DNA of 5,630 nt from Legionella genomosp. 1 (GTDB taxonomy: Bacteria > Pseudomonadota > Gammaproteobacteria > Legionellales > Legionellaceae): positions 1 through 5,630 of the forward strand of contig CAMDBQ010000108.1 in assembly GCA_945889365.1 (NCBI GenBank), given 5' to 3'. The notes under the pieces are model-generated. The model ran no database searches. It was not told the DNA's origin and saw only the letters and a program-made list of their open reading frames with translations. Below, piece after piece: positions 1 through 5,604 of this stretch. Numbering within the stretch: position 1 is the stretch's first letter; every line of letters starts with the position of its first letter. Both the position numbers and the translations under genes were made by a program.

Positions 1-1998
1 AAAGGTAGACTGGCCTGCCGCAAGATCGTCGCCAGCACCGATGCGGGTAAAAATTTTATCAATGGGTCCCAACCGGGCTTGGGTTGCTGGCACAAAGCTG
101 CCGATATGGGCCAATAATACAATCAAGGCCGTTTGGCGCATGTAAGTTGATTTACCGCCCATGTTAGGGCCTGTTATTAACAAGACATGCTGTTGGGGGT
201 GTAAATCCAAATCATTGGCAATGAATTTTTCTTGTAAAATCTGCTCGATAACAGGGTGTCTTCCCGCTTGAATTTTAATCCCAGCATGGTCTACCAATTC
301 AGGACAGTTCCAGTGCAATGAACTGGCGCGTTCAGCCAGGTTGCTTAACACGTCAAGCTGTGCGGCTCCTTGTGCAATTTGGGTAAGCGGGACGATAGAT
401 TGGTGGAGTTCATCTAACAGGCATTCATATAACCATTTTTCGCGAGCGAGCGCTTTACTTTGAGCGGATAATACGGTGTCTTCAAAGTTTTTTAATTCAG
501 CAGTAATGTAACGCTCAACGCTTTTCAGTGTTTGTTTGCGTTGATAGTTGAGCGGTACCTTGTCTGATTGGGCGCGCGATACTTCGATAAAATAGCCTTG
601 CACGCGATTGTAGCCAAATTTCAAGGTTGATAATCCGGAGCGCTGCTTTTCTGCTTGTTCCATGGCCATTAATTTATCGGTGGCATGTTCACTCAGTTCA
701 CGCAGCTCATCCAGTTCCTCATCAAAGCCTTTGGCAATTACACCACCATCACGAATTAACATGGGTGGGTTGTCTACCAGGGCACTGTTGAGTAGGGCGT
801 GCAATATCGGTAAAGGTGTTAACTGGTTTGATAGCGTACTCATTAAATTAGCGTGGTTGTTTTTGATTTTAGCGTGTAGATCCGGAAGTAAGCCCAATGT
901 TTGGCGTAGTTGCAACAAATCGCGAGGACGTGCTGATTTTAATGCAACCCGTGAAATAATGCGCTCAACATCACACACTTGTCGTAATAGCGAATGCAGG
1001 ACAGGGCTTTGCTTTTTTTTCAGTAGCTCAGTAATGGCTTGTTGACGTAATTGCAGAATGTCGCGTTGACGAAGTGGCCGACCTAACCAACGCTTTAACA
1101 AGCGACTGCCCATTGCACACGCCGTGTGGTCAATGCTGGCGAGCAAGCTGTTGTCACGTCCGCCTTGATTGTTGGTAAATAGTTCCAAATGGCGTTGAGT
1201 TGAGGCATCTAGTTGCAGATAATCGTTTGATTGTTCAAGTGTGATGGCAGTCAGATGTGGCAGACTTTGGCGTTGGGTGATCTGCAAATAGACCAACAAA
1301 CAACCTGCAGCAGAGAAAGCGATAGGGTAATCTTGTTCACCGAATGCAGTCAGATTATTTACTTTGAATTGTTCACACAGTAAATTGTGGGCGCGTTTTA
1401 GATCAAAATCCCATTCAGGGCGTATTTTAATAGTATATACTTCACGTAAGTTCAGTTGTGTGAATGACTCTTGCAGTAAAATTTCCGCCGGTTGCAAGCG
1501 CGTAATCTCAGCGAGCAGTTGATCTTCACCCGCAACTTCCAATAAATGAAAACGTCCGCCACTTAAATCAACCCAGGCCAGGCCGAATTGCTGGCGTTTG
1601 TGGTAAATGGCCAATAATAAGTTATCTTGTTTGGCTTCCAGTAATGCATCATCGGTCAATGTACCTGGTGTGATGATGCGCGTGACCTCTCGGTCAACGG
1701 GGCCTTTACTCGTGGCTGGATCTCCAACTTGTTCGCAAATCGCAACCGACTCGCCTTTTTTCAGTAAACGAGCTAAATAATTTTCCACTGCATGATAAGG
1801 TACACCGGCCATTGGAATGGGTGTTCCTGCGGATTGTCCGCGATGGGTGAGGGTTAAATCCAGTAATTTTGCCGCATGTTTTGCATCGTCGAAAAATAAT
1901 TCGTAAAAATCGCCCATACGATAAAGCAATAGCATATCGGGATGTTCGGCTTTGATGCGCAGGTATTGTTGCATCATGGGGGTATGGGTTGTTGACAT
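1..1998 (-). CDS. mutS: DNA mismatch repair ATPase MutS (3' part outside window)
   Basis: MutS recognises base mismatches and small loops in newly replicated DNA and recruits MutL using ATP. The frame is open without interruption from the ATG at 1998 to the window edge, giving residues 1-666; E. coli MutS has 853, so about 190 residues are missing, including Walker B and the C-terminal oligomerisation region. Visible marks: GDFYELF at residues 29-35, holding the Phe-X-Glu mismatch-reading pair (F31, E33); the connector and lever/clamp regions through about residue 560; Walker A GPNMGGKST at 610-618 (K616); and the family signature GDDLAAGQSTF at 656-666. The start fits the family N-terminus (MSTTHTPMMQQYL), although the ribosome binding site is weak (AGG about 9 bases upstream). 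It is transcribed divergently from the lipoprotein gene, with an extended -10 promoter close to the start. Family assignment is certain; intactness beyond the left edge is unknown. Confidence 0.98.
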   Translation of the reverse strand, partial: MSTTHTPMMQQYLRIKAEHPDMLLLYRMGDFYELFFDDAKHAAKLLDLTLTHRGQSAGTPIPMAGVPYHAVENYLARLLKKGESVAICEQVGDPATSKGPVDREVTRIITPGTLTDDALLEAKQDNLLLAIYHKRQQFGLAWVDLSGGRFHLLEVAGEDQLLAEITRLQPAEILLQESFTQLNLREVYTIKIRPEWDFDLKRAHNLLCEQFKVNNLTAFGEQDYPIAFSAAGCLLVYLQITQRQSLPHLTAITLEQSNDYLQLDASTQRHLELFTNNQGGRDNSLLASIDHTACAMGSRLLKRWLGRPLRQRDILQLRQQAITELLKKKQSPVLHSLLRQVCDVERIISRVALKSARPRDLLQLRQTLGLLPDLHAKIKNNHANLMSTLSNQLTPLPILHALLNSALVDNPPMLIRDGGVIAKGFDEELDELRELSEHATDKLMAMEQAEKQRSGLSTLKFGYNRVQGYFIEVSRAQSDKVPLNYQRKQTLKSVERYITAELKNFEDTVLSAQSKALAREKWLYECLLDELHQSIVPLTQIAQGAAQLDVLSNLAERASSLHWNCPELVDHAGIKIQAGRHPVIEQILQEKFIANDLDLHPQQHVLLITGPNMGGKSTYMRQTALIVLLAHIGSFVPATQARLGPIDKIFTRIGAGDDLAAGQSTF

Positions 1999-2026
1999 GG
2001 TGTTGCCTGATAGGAAATTTGTTGGG

Positions 2027-2035
2027 ATTCTAGCA
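2027..2035 (-). promoter_or_regulatory. Extended -10 promoter for mutS
   Basis: On the minus strand the string TGCTAGAAT matches an extended -10 element (TGn followed by TAGAAT, 5 of 6 to TATAAT). No good -35 is seen 16-18 bases upstream, as is common for extended -10 promoters. Transcription would begin near 2020, leaving a short leader of about 20 bases before the mutS ATG. This is a pattern match only. Confidence 0.5.
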
Positions 2036-2105
2036 AATTATTGGAAGAGGTGGTATCTCGCGGATCCAACCACATGGAAAATAATGAATTATGAGCCATT
2101 ACCAT

Positions 2106-2126
2106 CGATCACGCCTATGGCGATCG
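2106..2126. repeat. Bulged inverted repeat in mutS/lipoprotein spacer
   Basis: CGAT (2106-2109) and CGCC (2112-2115) pair with GGCG (2119-2122) and ATCG (2123-2126) around a TAT loop, leaving a 2-base bulge (CA). It lies in the middle of the divergent spacer, upstream of both predicted promoters. It could be a protein-binding site or chance; the rest of 2036-2200 holds no gene that I can support. Confidence 0.3.
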
Positions 2127-2180
2127 AAATGCTGTCATAACGACTGAATTTTTGCCAATAACGAGCATTTATAATAGTGC

Positions 2181-2233
2181 CATGTAAATTGTGATGATAT
2201 TCGCTTGATAAGTCACTTCAATTCATGTAAATT
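2181..2233 (+). repeat. 10-bp direct repeat upstream of lipoprotein gene
   Basis: CATGTAAATT occurs exactly at 2181-2190 and again at 2224-2233, 43 bases apart start to start, which is about four helical turns. The second copy contains the TAAATT proposed as the -10 of the lipoprotein promoter. The same-face spacing would suit a regulator that binds twice, but no known operator consensus was recognised, and the AT-rich composition makes chance possible. Confidence 0.4.
2205..2233 (+). promoter_or_regulatory. Predicted sigma70 promoter for the lipoprotein gene
   Basis: TTGATA (2205-2210, 5 of 6 to TTGACA) is separated by 17 bases from TAAATT (2228-2233, 4 of 6 to TATAAT). Transcription would begin near 2240, giving a leader of about 48 bases. 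An 8-bp inverted repeat brackets the element. Spacing is ideal but the -10 is only moderate. Confidence 0.45.
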
Positions 2234-2259
2234 TTTGTTATCCTTGTTAGGGTGACTTA
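2209..2259 (+). repeat. 8-bp inverted repeat around the lipoprotein promoter
   Basis: TAAGTCAC (2209-2216) and GTGACTTA (2252-2259) are perfect reverse complements, 35 bases apart. The left arm lies at the -35/spacer junction and the right arm in the expected leader. Only the right arm would be in a transcript starting near 2240, so a DNA operator pair is more likely than an RNA hairpin for that promoter. No regulator can be named. Confidence 0.4.
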
Positions 2260-2287
2260 ATTTATTAAAATAATTATGGAGATGGAT

Positions 2288-2467
2288 ATGAAACGTTTAA
2301 CCATGTTAGTTGTTGCTGGAATGATGGGTTTATTACTTGCCGCTTGTGGTGAAGAACCAAAAGCACCCGCTGCTCAAACTGAAACAACTGCAACACAACC
2401 AGCTGCAGAGCCTGCCGCTGCTGCGCCTACTGAAGCTCAAGCTGCTGGTGCAGAAACACAAGAGTAA
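2288..2467 (+). CDS. Small lipoprotein with Ala/Pro/Glu/Thr-rich tail, function unknown
   Basis: This encodes 59 residues. The ATG at 2288 is chosen because GGAG at 2278-2281 sits 6 bases upstream and the protein then starts with a normal signal peptide: MKR, a hydrophobic stretch at residues 6-19, and lipobox L17-A-A-C20. In-frame ATGs at 2276 and 2282 would put acidic residues before the signal and overlap the ribosome binding site. After signal peptidase II cleavage a 40-residue lipoprotein beginning CGEEPKAP would remain; Gly, not Asp, at +2 predicts outer-membrane sorting by the Lol system. The mature part is low-complexity (Ala, Pro, Thr, Glu, Gln), net acidic, with no fold evident. It lacks the LKGPLY-type motif of LptM/YifL, so that identity is not supported. 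It has its own promoter region and terminator, so it appears monocistronic. Lipoprotein nature is well supported; function is unknown. Confidence 0.85.
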   Translation: MKRLTMLVVAGMMGLLLAACGEEPKAPAAQTETTATQPAAEPAAAAPTEAQAAGAETQE

Positions 2468-2482
2468 TGTTATAGATTATTC

Positions 2483-2511
2483 AAAAAACCCGCACTTGTG
2501 CGGGTTTTTTT
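2483..2511 (+). terminator. Intrinsic terminator after the lipoprotein gene
   Basis: CCCGCA (2489-2494) pairs with TGCGGG (2499-2504) around a CTTG loop, followed by seven T (2505-2511) and preceded by six A (2483-2488), so the stem can extend by A-T pairs. This is a textbook rho-independent terminator 15 bases after the lipoprotein stop, and the A tract could let it work on the other strand too. It ends only 16 bases before the next start codon. Confidence 0.93.
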
Positions 2512-2527
2512 ATGTCAGGAGTAAAGG

Positions 2528-3634
2528 ATGACTATCGCAATTTTATCCACAGGCGATGAGATTATTTATGGTGATACGCTGAACACAAATGGCCATGCCA
2601 TTGCTCATAGCTTGAGTTCGGATGGATTGTCTGTAGGATTGCACTTGTCCTGTAGTGATCAAGAACAAGAGATCGTTGCTTGTCTGAGTTTTCTAAATCA
2701 ACAGCATGACATTATTATTCTAACGGGTGGTTTAGGTCCAACGTCAGATGATCGCACGCGTTTCGCTTTGGCTCGTTTTTTAAATCTTAATTTGGTTGAA
2801 CACATAGACGCACTAGCGCATGTTCAAACGTTATTGTCTCGTGCAAATCTGGAATGTAACGCCGGTAATCGTCAGCAAGCACTTTTTCCCGCTGAAGCTG
2901 TACTTTTGCCTAATCCGAATGGTACGGCAATGGGCTGCAGGCTGGTTGTAAAAAACAAGCAATTTATATTACTGCCTGGCCCGCCGCGTGAATGTTTGCC
3001 CATGTTTCATGATTATGTTTTGCCGAGCCTGCAACAAGCAGAGCACAAAAATAAACAATTATTAAAGTGGCGCCTGTTTGGTGTTGCGGAAGGAGCCATT
3101 GCACAAGTTCTGGATGAGGCATTGGTTCATGTGGATTGTGAAACCGGCTATCGATTAGAAACGCCATATCTTGAATTTAAAGTGCGTTGCCAGGAAGAGC
3201 AGGTTGCGCATGTTAAGCAAATTATCGAACCGTTAGTTGAATCCTATATTATTGCGCCGCCAGAACAGAAGGCATCAGAGCGGTTGCGTTTGAGAATAGA
3301 TGAGTTGCAAGTGCCTATGGTTATCATTGATGATGTGACAGGGGGTATTTTGCAGACGTTGCTACAACGACCGAGTAATTATGGTTGGTTGCGGTTTCAT
3401 GATGAAGAAGGGGATCCGCGCGAGAATGCGTTGTATTTCCATTTAAAGGGACTGGAGGAATATTGGTTACAACAAGATGCTGGCGCAGTAACGCATGTGA
3501 GTATTGATTACGGCACACCACAAGGTCAATGCAGTGATACGCATCAACTACCCTTCCGAAATCGATTGGTAGTTGAATACGCTGCGGAATGGTTAAGCTT
3601 CCGCCTTTTTCATCTCATCAATCAGCTGCATTAA
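2528..3634 (+). CDS. CinA/YfaY-like protein: intact MoaB/CinA N-domain, degenerate PncC-like C-domain
   Basis: This encodes 368 residues; the ATG at 2528 has AGGAG at 2517-2521, 6 bases upstream. The N-terminal half (about residues 1-170) is the MoaB/Mog-like CinA domain: STGDEI at 7-12, TGGLGPTSDDRT at 66-77, GNRQQALFP at 113-121, NGTAMG at 131-136 and LPGPPREC at 149-156. In CinA this domain is reported as a nucleotide pyrophosphatase acting on ADP-ribose-type substrates. Residues 170-245 fit the linker (KOW-like) region. The C-terminal domain aligns with the PncC NMN amidase only weakly: the usual ESCTGG active-site string reads DDVTGG (268-273), so the catalytic Ser is Asp here, and no TGIAGP-type motif is seen. 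It therefore resembles E. coli YfaY (about 400 residues), a CinA homologue whose amidase domain is decayed. Amidase activity is unlikely; pyrophosphatase activity is inferred. No separate promoter is visible, and the final 42 bases lie antisense to the obg end. Confidence 0.88.
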   Translation: MTIAILSTGDEIIYGDTLNTNGHAIAHSLSSDGLSVGLHLSCSDQEQEIVACLSFLNQQHDIIILTGGLGPTSDDRTRFALARFLNLNLVEHIDALAHVQTLLSRANLECNAGNRQQALFPAEAVLLPNPNGTAMGCRLVVKNKQFILLPGPPRECLPMFHDYVLPSLQQAEHKNKQLLKWRLFGVAEGAIAQVLDEALVHVDCETGYRLETPYLEFKVRCQEEQVAHVKQIIEPLVESYIIAPPEQKASERLRLRIDELQVPMVIIDDVTGGILQTLLQRPSNYGWLRFHDEEGDPRENALYFHLKGLEEYWLQQDAGAVTHVSIDYGTPQGQCSDTHQLPFRNRLVVEYAAEWLSFRLFHLINQLH

Positions 3635-4618
3635 TGAATAACACAATTGTTGTGTGCCTTCGCTACGGATAGCTGAAATCCTGAAAACAGGACCTTGCCA
3701 GTTCAATTCATCTAGAATGCGCTTGATGACTTGTTCACGGATTTCTTCATCTGGCAGCATGTCGATTTTATTCAATACCAACCAACGCGGCTTATCCAAC
3801 AAATCAGGATTATAAGCAGCCAATTCATTGATGATGACTGTTGCATTTTCAACGGGATCGCTTTCATCCAATGGGGCTATGTCAATGACGTGCAATAATA
3901 CGCAAGTGCGTGACAAATGCCTTAGGAATTGATGGCCTAAACCTGCGCCTTCTGATGCGCCTTCAATTAAGCCTGGAATGTCAGCCATTACAAAACTTTT
4001 ATAAGGGCCTACGCTGACTACGCCAAGACCTGGATGCAAGGTTGTAAATGGGTAATCGGCTACTTTGGGTTTTGCACTGGAAACGGCACGAATTAAGGTT
4101 GACTTGCCTGCATTTGGTAATCCAAGCAGACCTACGTCAGCCAATACACGTAATTCAAGTCGTAATTGACGAACGTCACCTGGCTTGCCATTACTAAATT
4201 GTCTTGGTGCGCGGTTGATGCTGCTTTTGTAGCGAGCATTACCAATGCCATGATAGCCACCTTGTGCTACGAGCAAGCGAGTGCCTGCTTCACGAATGTC
4301 GCCCAAGAGTTCATCTGTATCGGCATCATAGACTAGCGTGCCAACAGGGATTTGAATGGTGAGCTCTTCACCCGCTTTACCAGCGCAATTAGCCCCGCGT
4401 CCACACTCGCCATTGTCGGCTTTGTAGTTGCGCTTATAGCGAAAATCAACCAAGGTATTGAGGTCTTTGTTGGCTTCAAGGATTACTGATCCGCCGTTTC
4501 CACCATCACCGCCATCAGGCCCGCCGAACGGGATAAATTTCTCGCGGCGAAAACTAAGGCAACCGTGACCACCTGTGCCTGCTTCTACTTTAATGATTGC
4601 TTCATCGACGAATCGCAT
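3593..4618 (-). CDS. obg: Obg/CgtA ribosome-assembly GTPase
   Basis: This is a GTPase that associates with the 50S subunit, assists its maturation and is linked to stringent-response control. It has 341 residues. The glycine-rich Obg fold covers about 1-158, with the GGPDGGDGGNGG run at 32-43 and KSSINRAPRQ at 131-140. The G domain follows: G1 GLPNAGKS 166-173, G2 around T192-T193, G3 DIPG 213-216, G4 NKID 283-286 and G5 SAI 315-317. The start at 4618 gives the family N-terminus MRFVDEA; its ribosome binding site is modest (GAG about 10 bases upstream). The protein ends soon after the G domain, without the acidic C-terminal extension of the 390-residue E. coli ObgE; sequence after the stop does not encode one in frame. 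It is the third gene after rplU and rpmA, as in Pseudomonas-type operons, with no yhbE-like gene between. Its 3' end overlaps the CinA-like gene convergently. Confidence 0.98.
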   Translation of the reverse strand: MRFVDEAIIKVEAGTGGHGCLSFRREKFIPFGGPDGGDGGNGGSVILEANKDLNTLVDFRYKRNYKADNGECGRGANCAGKAGEELTIQIPVGTLVYDADTDELLGDIREAGTRLLVAQGGYHGIGNARYKSSINRAPRQFSNGKPGDVRQLRLELRVLADVGLLGLPNAGKSTLIRAVSSAKPKVADYPFTTLHPGLGVVSVGPYKSFVMADIPGLIEGASEGAGLGHQFLRHLSRTCVLLHVIDIAPLDESDPVENATVIINELAAYNPDLLDKPRWLVLNKIDMLPDEEIREQVIKRILDELNWQGPVFRISAIRSEGTQQLCYSLMQLIDEMKKAEA

Positions 4619-4657
4619 TTTTCTTCACTCTAAAAGGGGGCGTTGGGCAGAGCGGCA

Positions 4658-4682
4658 ATAATAAACTTAATTTGTTTATTAT
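4658..4682. repeat. AT-rich inverted repeat in the obg leader
   Basis: ATAATAAAC (4658-4666) and GTTTATTAT (4674-4682) form a perfect 9-bp inverted repeat with a 7-base loop, about 40 bases upstream of the obg start. The remaining spacer also holds a 6-bp repeat CGCCAT/ATGGCG (4725-4741) and TACTCA/TGAGTA (4690-4709). A TATACT lies on the minus strand at 4706-4711 but without a credible -35, so an internal obg promoter is possible but unproven. Confidence 0.35.
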
Positions 4683-4771
4683 GACTTATTACTCATGATT
4701 TATTGAGTATAGGGGAATTCGAGTCGCCATTATCTATGGCGCAAAACTTCAAATAGTTCGAGATCTAAACA

Positions 4772-4825
4772 TTCGACAAGTCAAAGGTTCATGAGGGGGT
4801 TTTTATGCACCTTCGACTTGCCGAA
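4772..4825 (-). promoter_or_regulatory. Long RNA hairpin in the rpmA-obg spacer
   Basis: The arms 4810-4825 and 4772-4787 pair over 16 positions, plus one more pair (4788/4809), a single mismatch and three further pairs, closing on a 12-base loop that reads AAAAACCCCCTC on the minus strand. The only two non-Watson-Crick positions inside the main stem are G-U wobbles when read as minus-strand RNA, but A-C mismatches on the plus strand. It begins 6 bases after the rpmA stop codon. No T tract follows, so it is not a classic terminator; a processing, mRNA stability or attenuation element, or a dispersed palindromic repeat, would fit. Confidence 0.7.
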
Positions 4826-4848
4826 GTCCATTATCCTTCCTGGACTTC
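4823..4848 (-). promoter_or_regulatory. Inverted repeat enclosing the rpmA stop codon
   Basis: GAAGTCCA, read on the minus strand at 4848-4841, pairs perfectly with TGGACTTC at 4830-4823. The 10-base loop GGAAGGATAA contains the rpmA stop codon. The outer arm shares three bases (4823-4825) with the long hairpin immediately downstream, so the two stems abut or compete at their junction. A terminating ribosome would cover this structure. Confidence 0.5.
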
Positions 4849-5109
4849 CATTTCAACAGGATCAATCGTAACGTATTTACGATTTTTAGGACCCTTCACT
4901 ACAAATTTAACCAGACCTGTCATTTTTGCAAACAACGTGTGATCCCGACCAAGGCCTACGCCTTCGCCAGCATGCAAACGTGTGCCGCGTTGACGGACTA
5001 GAATTTCACCCGCGCTTACAAATTGGCCGCCAGAGCGTTTCACACCAAGATACTTTGGTTTCGAATCGCGGCCGTTGCGCGTACTACCACCTGCTTTCTT
5101 ATGAGCCAT
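4831..5109 (-). CDS. rpmA: 50S ribosomal protein L27
   Basis: L27 sits near the peptidyl-transferase centre of the large subunit, where its N-terminal tail contacts tRNA ends. The product is 92 residues, slightly longer than the 85 of E. coli, with the extra residues at the C-terminus (about PVEMEVQEG). The conserved N-terminus MAHKKAGGSTRNGRDS is directly visible, followed by LGVKR, ILVRQRGT and HAGEGVGLGRDHTLFA. It has no N-terminal extension of the processed Firmicutes type. The start at 5109 is preceded by GAGGG about 9 bases upstream. Only 13 bases separate it from the rplU stop, so the two are cotranscribed. Confidence 0.99.
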   Translation of the reverse strand: MAHKKAGGSTRNGRDSKPKYLGVKRSGGQFVSAGEILVRQRGTRLHAGEGVGLGRDHTLFAKMTGLVKFVVKGPKNRKYVTIDPVEMEVQEG

Positions 5110-5122
5110 TAGTTATACCCTC

Positions 5123-5437
5123 TTACTTGCTGCTGATACCGGTAATTTTTACCTGTGTGTAATTTTGACGATGCCCCATTTGTTTCATATGGTGCTTACG
5201 ACGACGGAATTTGATAATTTTAATTTTCTTATGACGGCCATGCTCGATAATTTCAGCGTGAACGATGGCATTTGAAAGGAATGGTTTGCCACAGGTGATT
5301 TTATCACCGTCGACTAACATGAGTACTTCAACAAAATTAAAGCTACTGCCAACTTCAGCAGTGAGTTCTTCAAACTTGATGACGTCACCTTCTTGAACGC
5401 GGTATTGTTTGCCGCCGGTTTTTATTACTGCATACAT
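5123..5437 (-). CDS. rplU: 50S ribosomal protein L21
   Basis: L21 is a 23S rRNA-binding protein of the large subunit. The product is 104 residues, close to the 103 of E. coli. Family marks are MYAVIKTGGKQYRV at the N-terminus, the EVLMLVDGD segment around residues 37-45, and the basic C-terminal block KFRRRKHHMKQMGHRQ followed by VKITGI. The start at 5437 has GGAG 8 bases upstream. It is the first gene of the rplU-rpmA-obg operon, with a well-spaced promoter about 60 bases upstream. Confidence 0.99.
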   Translation of the reverse strand: MYAVIKTGGKQYRVQEGDVIKFEELTAEVGSSFNFVEVLMLVDGDKITCGKPFLSNAIVHAEIIEHGRHKKIKIIKFRRRKHHMKQMGHRQNYTQVKITGISSK

Positions 5438-5495
5438 AAACTATTCTCCAACGCGTATTGTAAGATTGCGCCTGACTGGTTCAACAAAGTGTCAT

Positions 5496-5524
5496 ATTCT
5501 ATTAAAGTTCTGCTACGACTTCAA
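5496..5524 (-). promoter_or_regulatory. Predicted sigma70 promoter of the rplU-rpmA-obg operon
   Basis: On the minus strand TTGAAG (5524-5519, 4 of 6) and TAGAAT (5501-5496, 5 of 6) are separated by exactly 17 bases. Transcription would start near 5489, giving a leader of about 50 bases. This is the expected location for the operon promoter. Its -35 lies within a palindrome shared with the opposite-facing promoter. Confidence 0.65.
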
Positions 5525-5530
5525 GTTGAA
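5520..5530. repeat. Palindrome between divergent promoters
   Basis: TTCAA-G-TTGAA is a perfect 5+1+5 inverted repeat. It overlaps the -35 of the leftward rplU promoter and the weak -35 of the rightward candidate promoter. A protein bound here would affect both directions, but no known operator is recognised and it is short. Confidence 0.35.
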
Positions 5531-5548
5531 TTTAAAATATTGTATACT
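5520..5548 (+). promoter_or_regulatory. Possible rightward promoter toward the gene at the right edge
   Basis: TATACT (5543-5548, 5 of 6 to TATAAT) is preceded by a 17-base spacer and a poor -35, TTCAAG (5520-5525). It faces away from rplU, toward the position often occupied by ispB in gammaproteobacteria. The expected transcript would begin near 5555 and carry two small hairpins, ACCC/GGGT (5554-5566) and CACCC/GGGTG (5611-5627). Confidence 0.35.
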
Positions 5549-5604
5549 ACGCCACCCTAACTGGGTCTTTTTGTGTGATTATAACTCAAATTGAGCAGTA
5601 TATT

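Noticed and set aside
662..1045. Plus-strand open frame of 127 codons
   Set aside because: It lies wholly antisense to well-conserved mutS coding sequence; the Ser-rich, featureless product is a shadow of the MutS frame.
1952..2140. Plus-strand open frame of 62 codons across the mutS start
   Set aside because: It overlaps the mutS 5' end and its promoter, has no ribosome binding site and no recognisable protein features.
2170..2175. Perfect TATAAT on the plus strand
   Set aside because: No acceptable -35 occurs 15-19 bases upstream and no TGn extension is present; the nearby TTGCCA is only 12 bases away. The TTGATA/TAAATT pair downstream is a better promoter.
2188..2207. CRP-like half site (TTGTGA) upstream of the lipoprotein gene
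   Set aside because: The second half reads TCGCT where TCACA is expected, too weak to call a CRP site.
2276..2287. Earlier ATGs (2276, 2282) as lipoprotein start
   Set aside because: They overlap the GGAG ribosome binding site and add Glu and Asp before the signal peptide; 2288 has correct spacing and a canonical n-region.
4926..5162. Plus-strand open frame of 78 codons
   Set aside because: It is antisense to rpmA and the rplU end, with no ribosome binding site or protein features.
5554..5571. ACCC/GGGT hairpin followed by T5, as a terminator
   Set aside because: The stem is only 4 bp and lies in a promoter region with no gene ending there, so terminator function is not supported.
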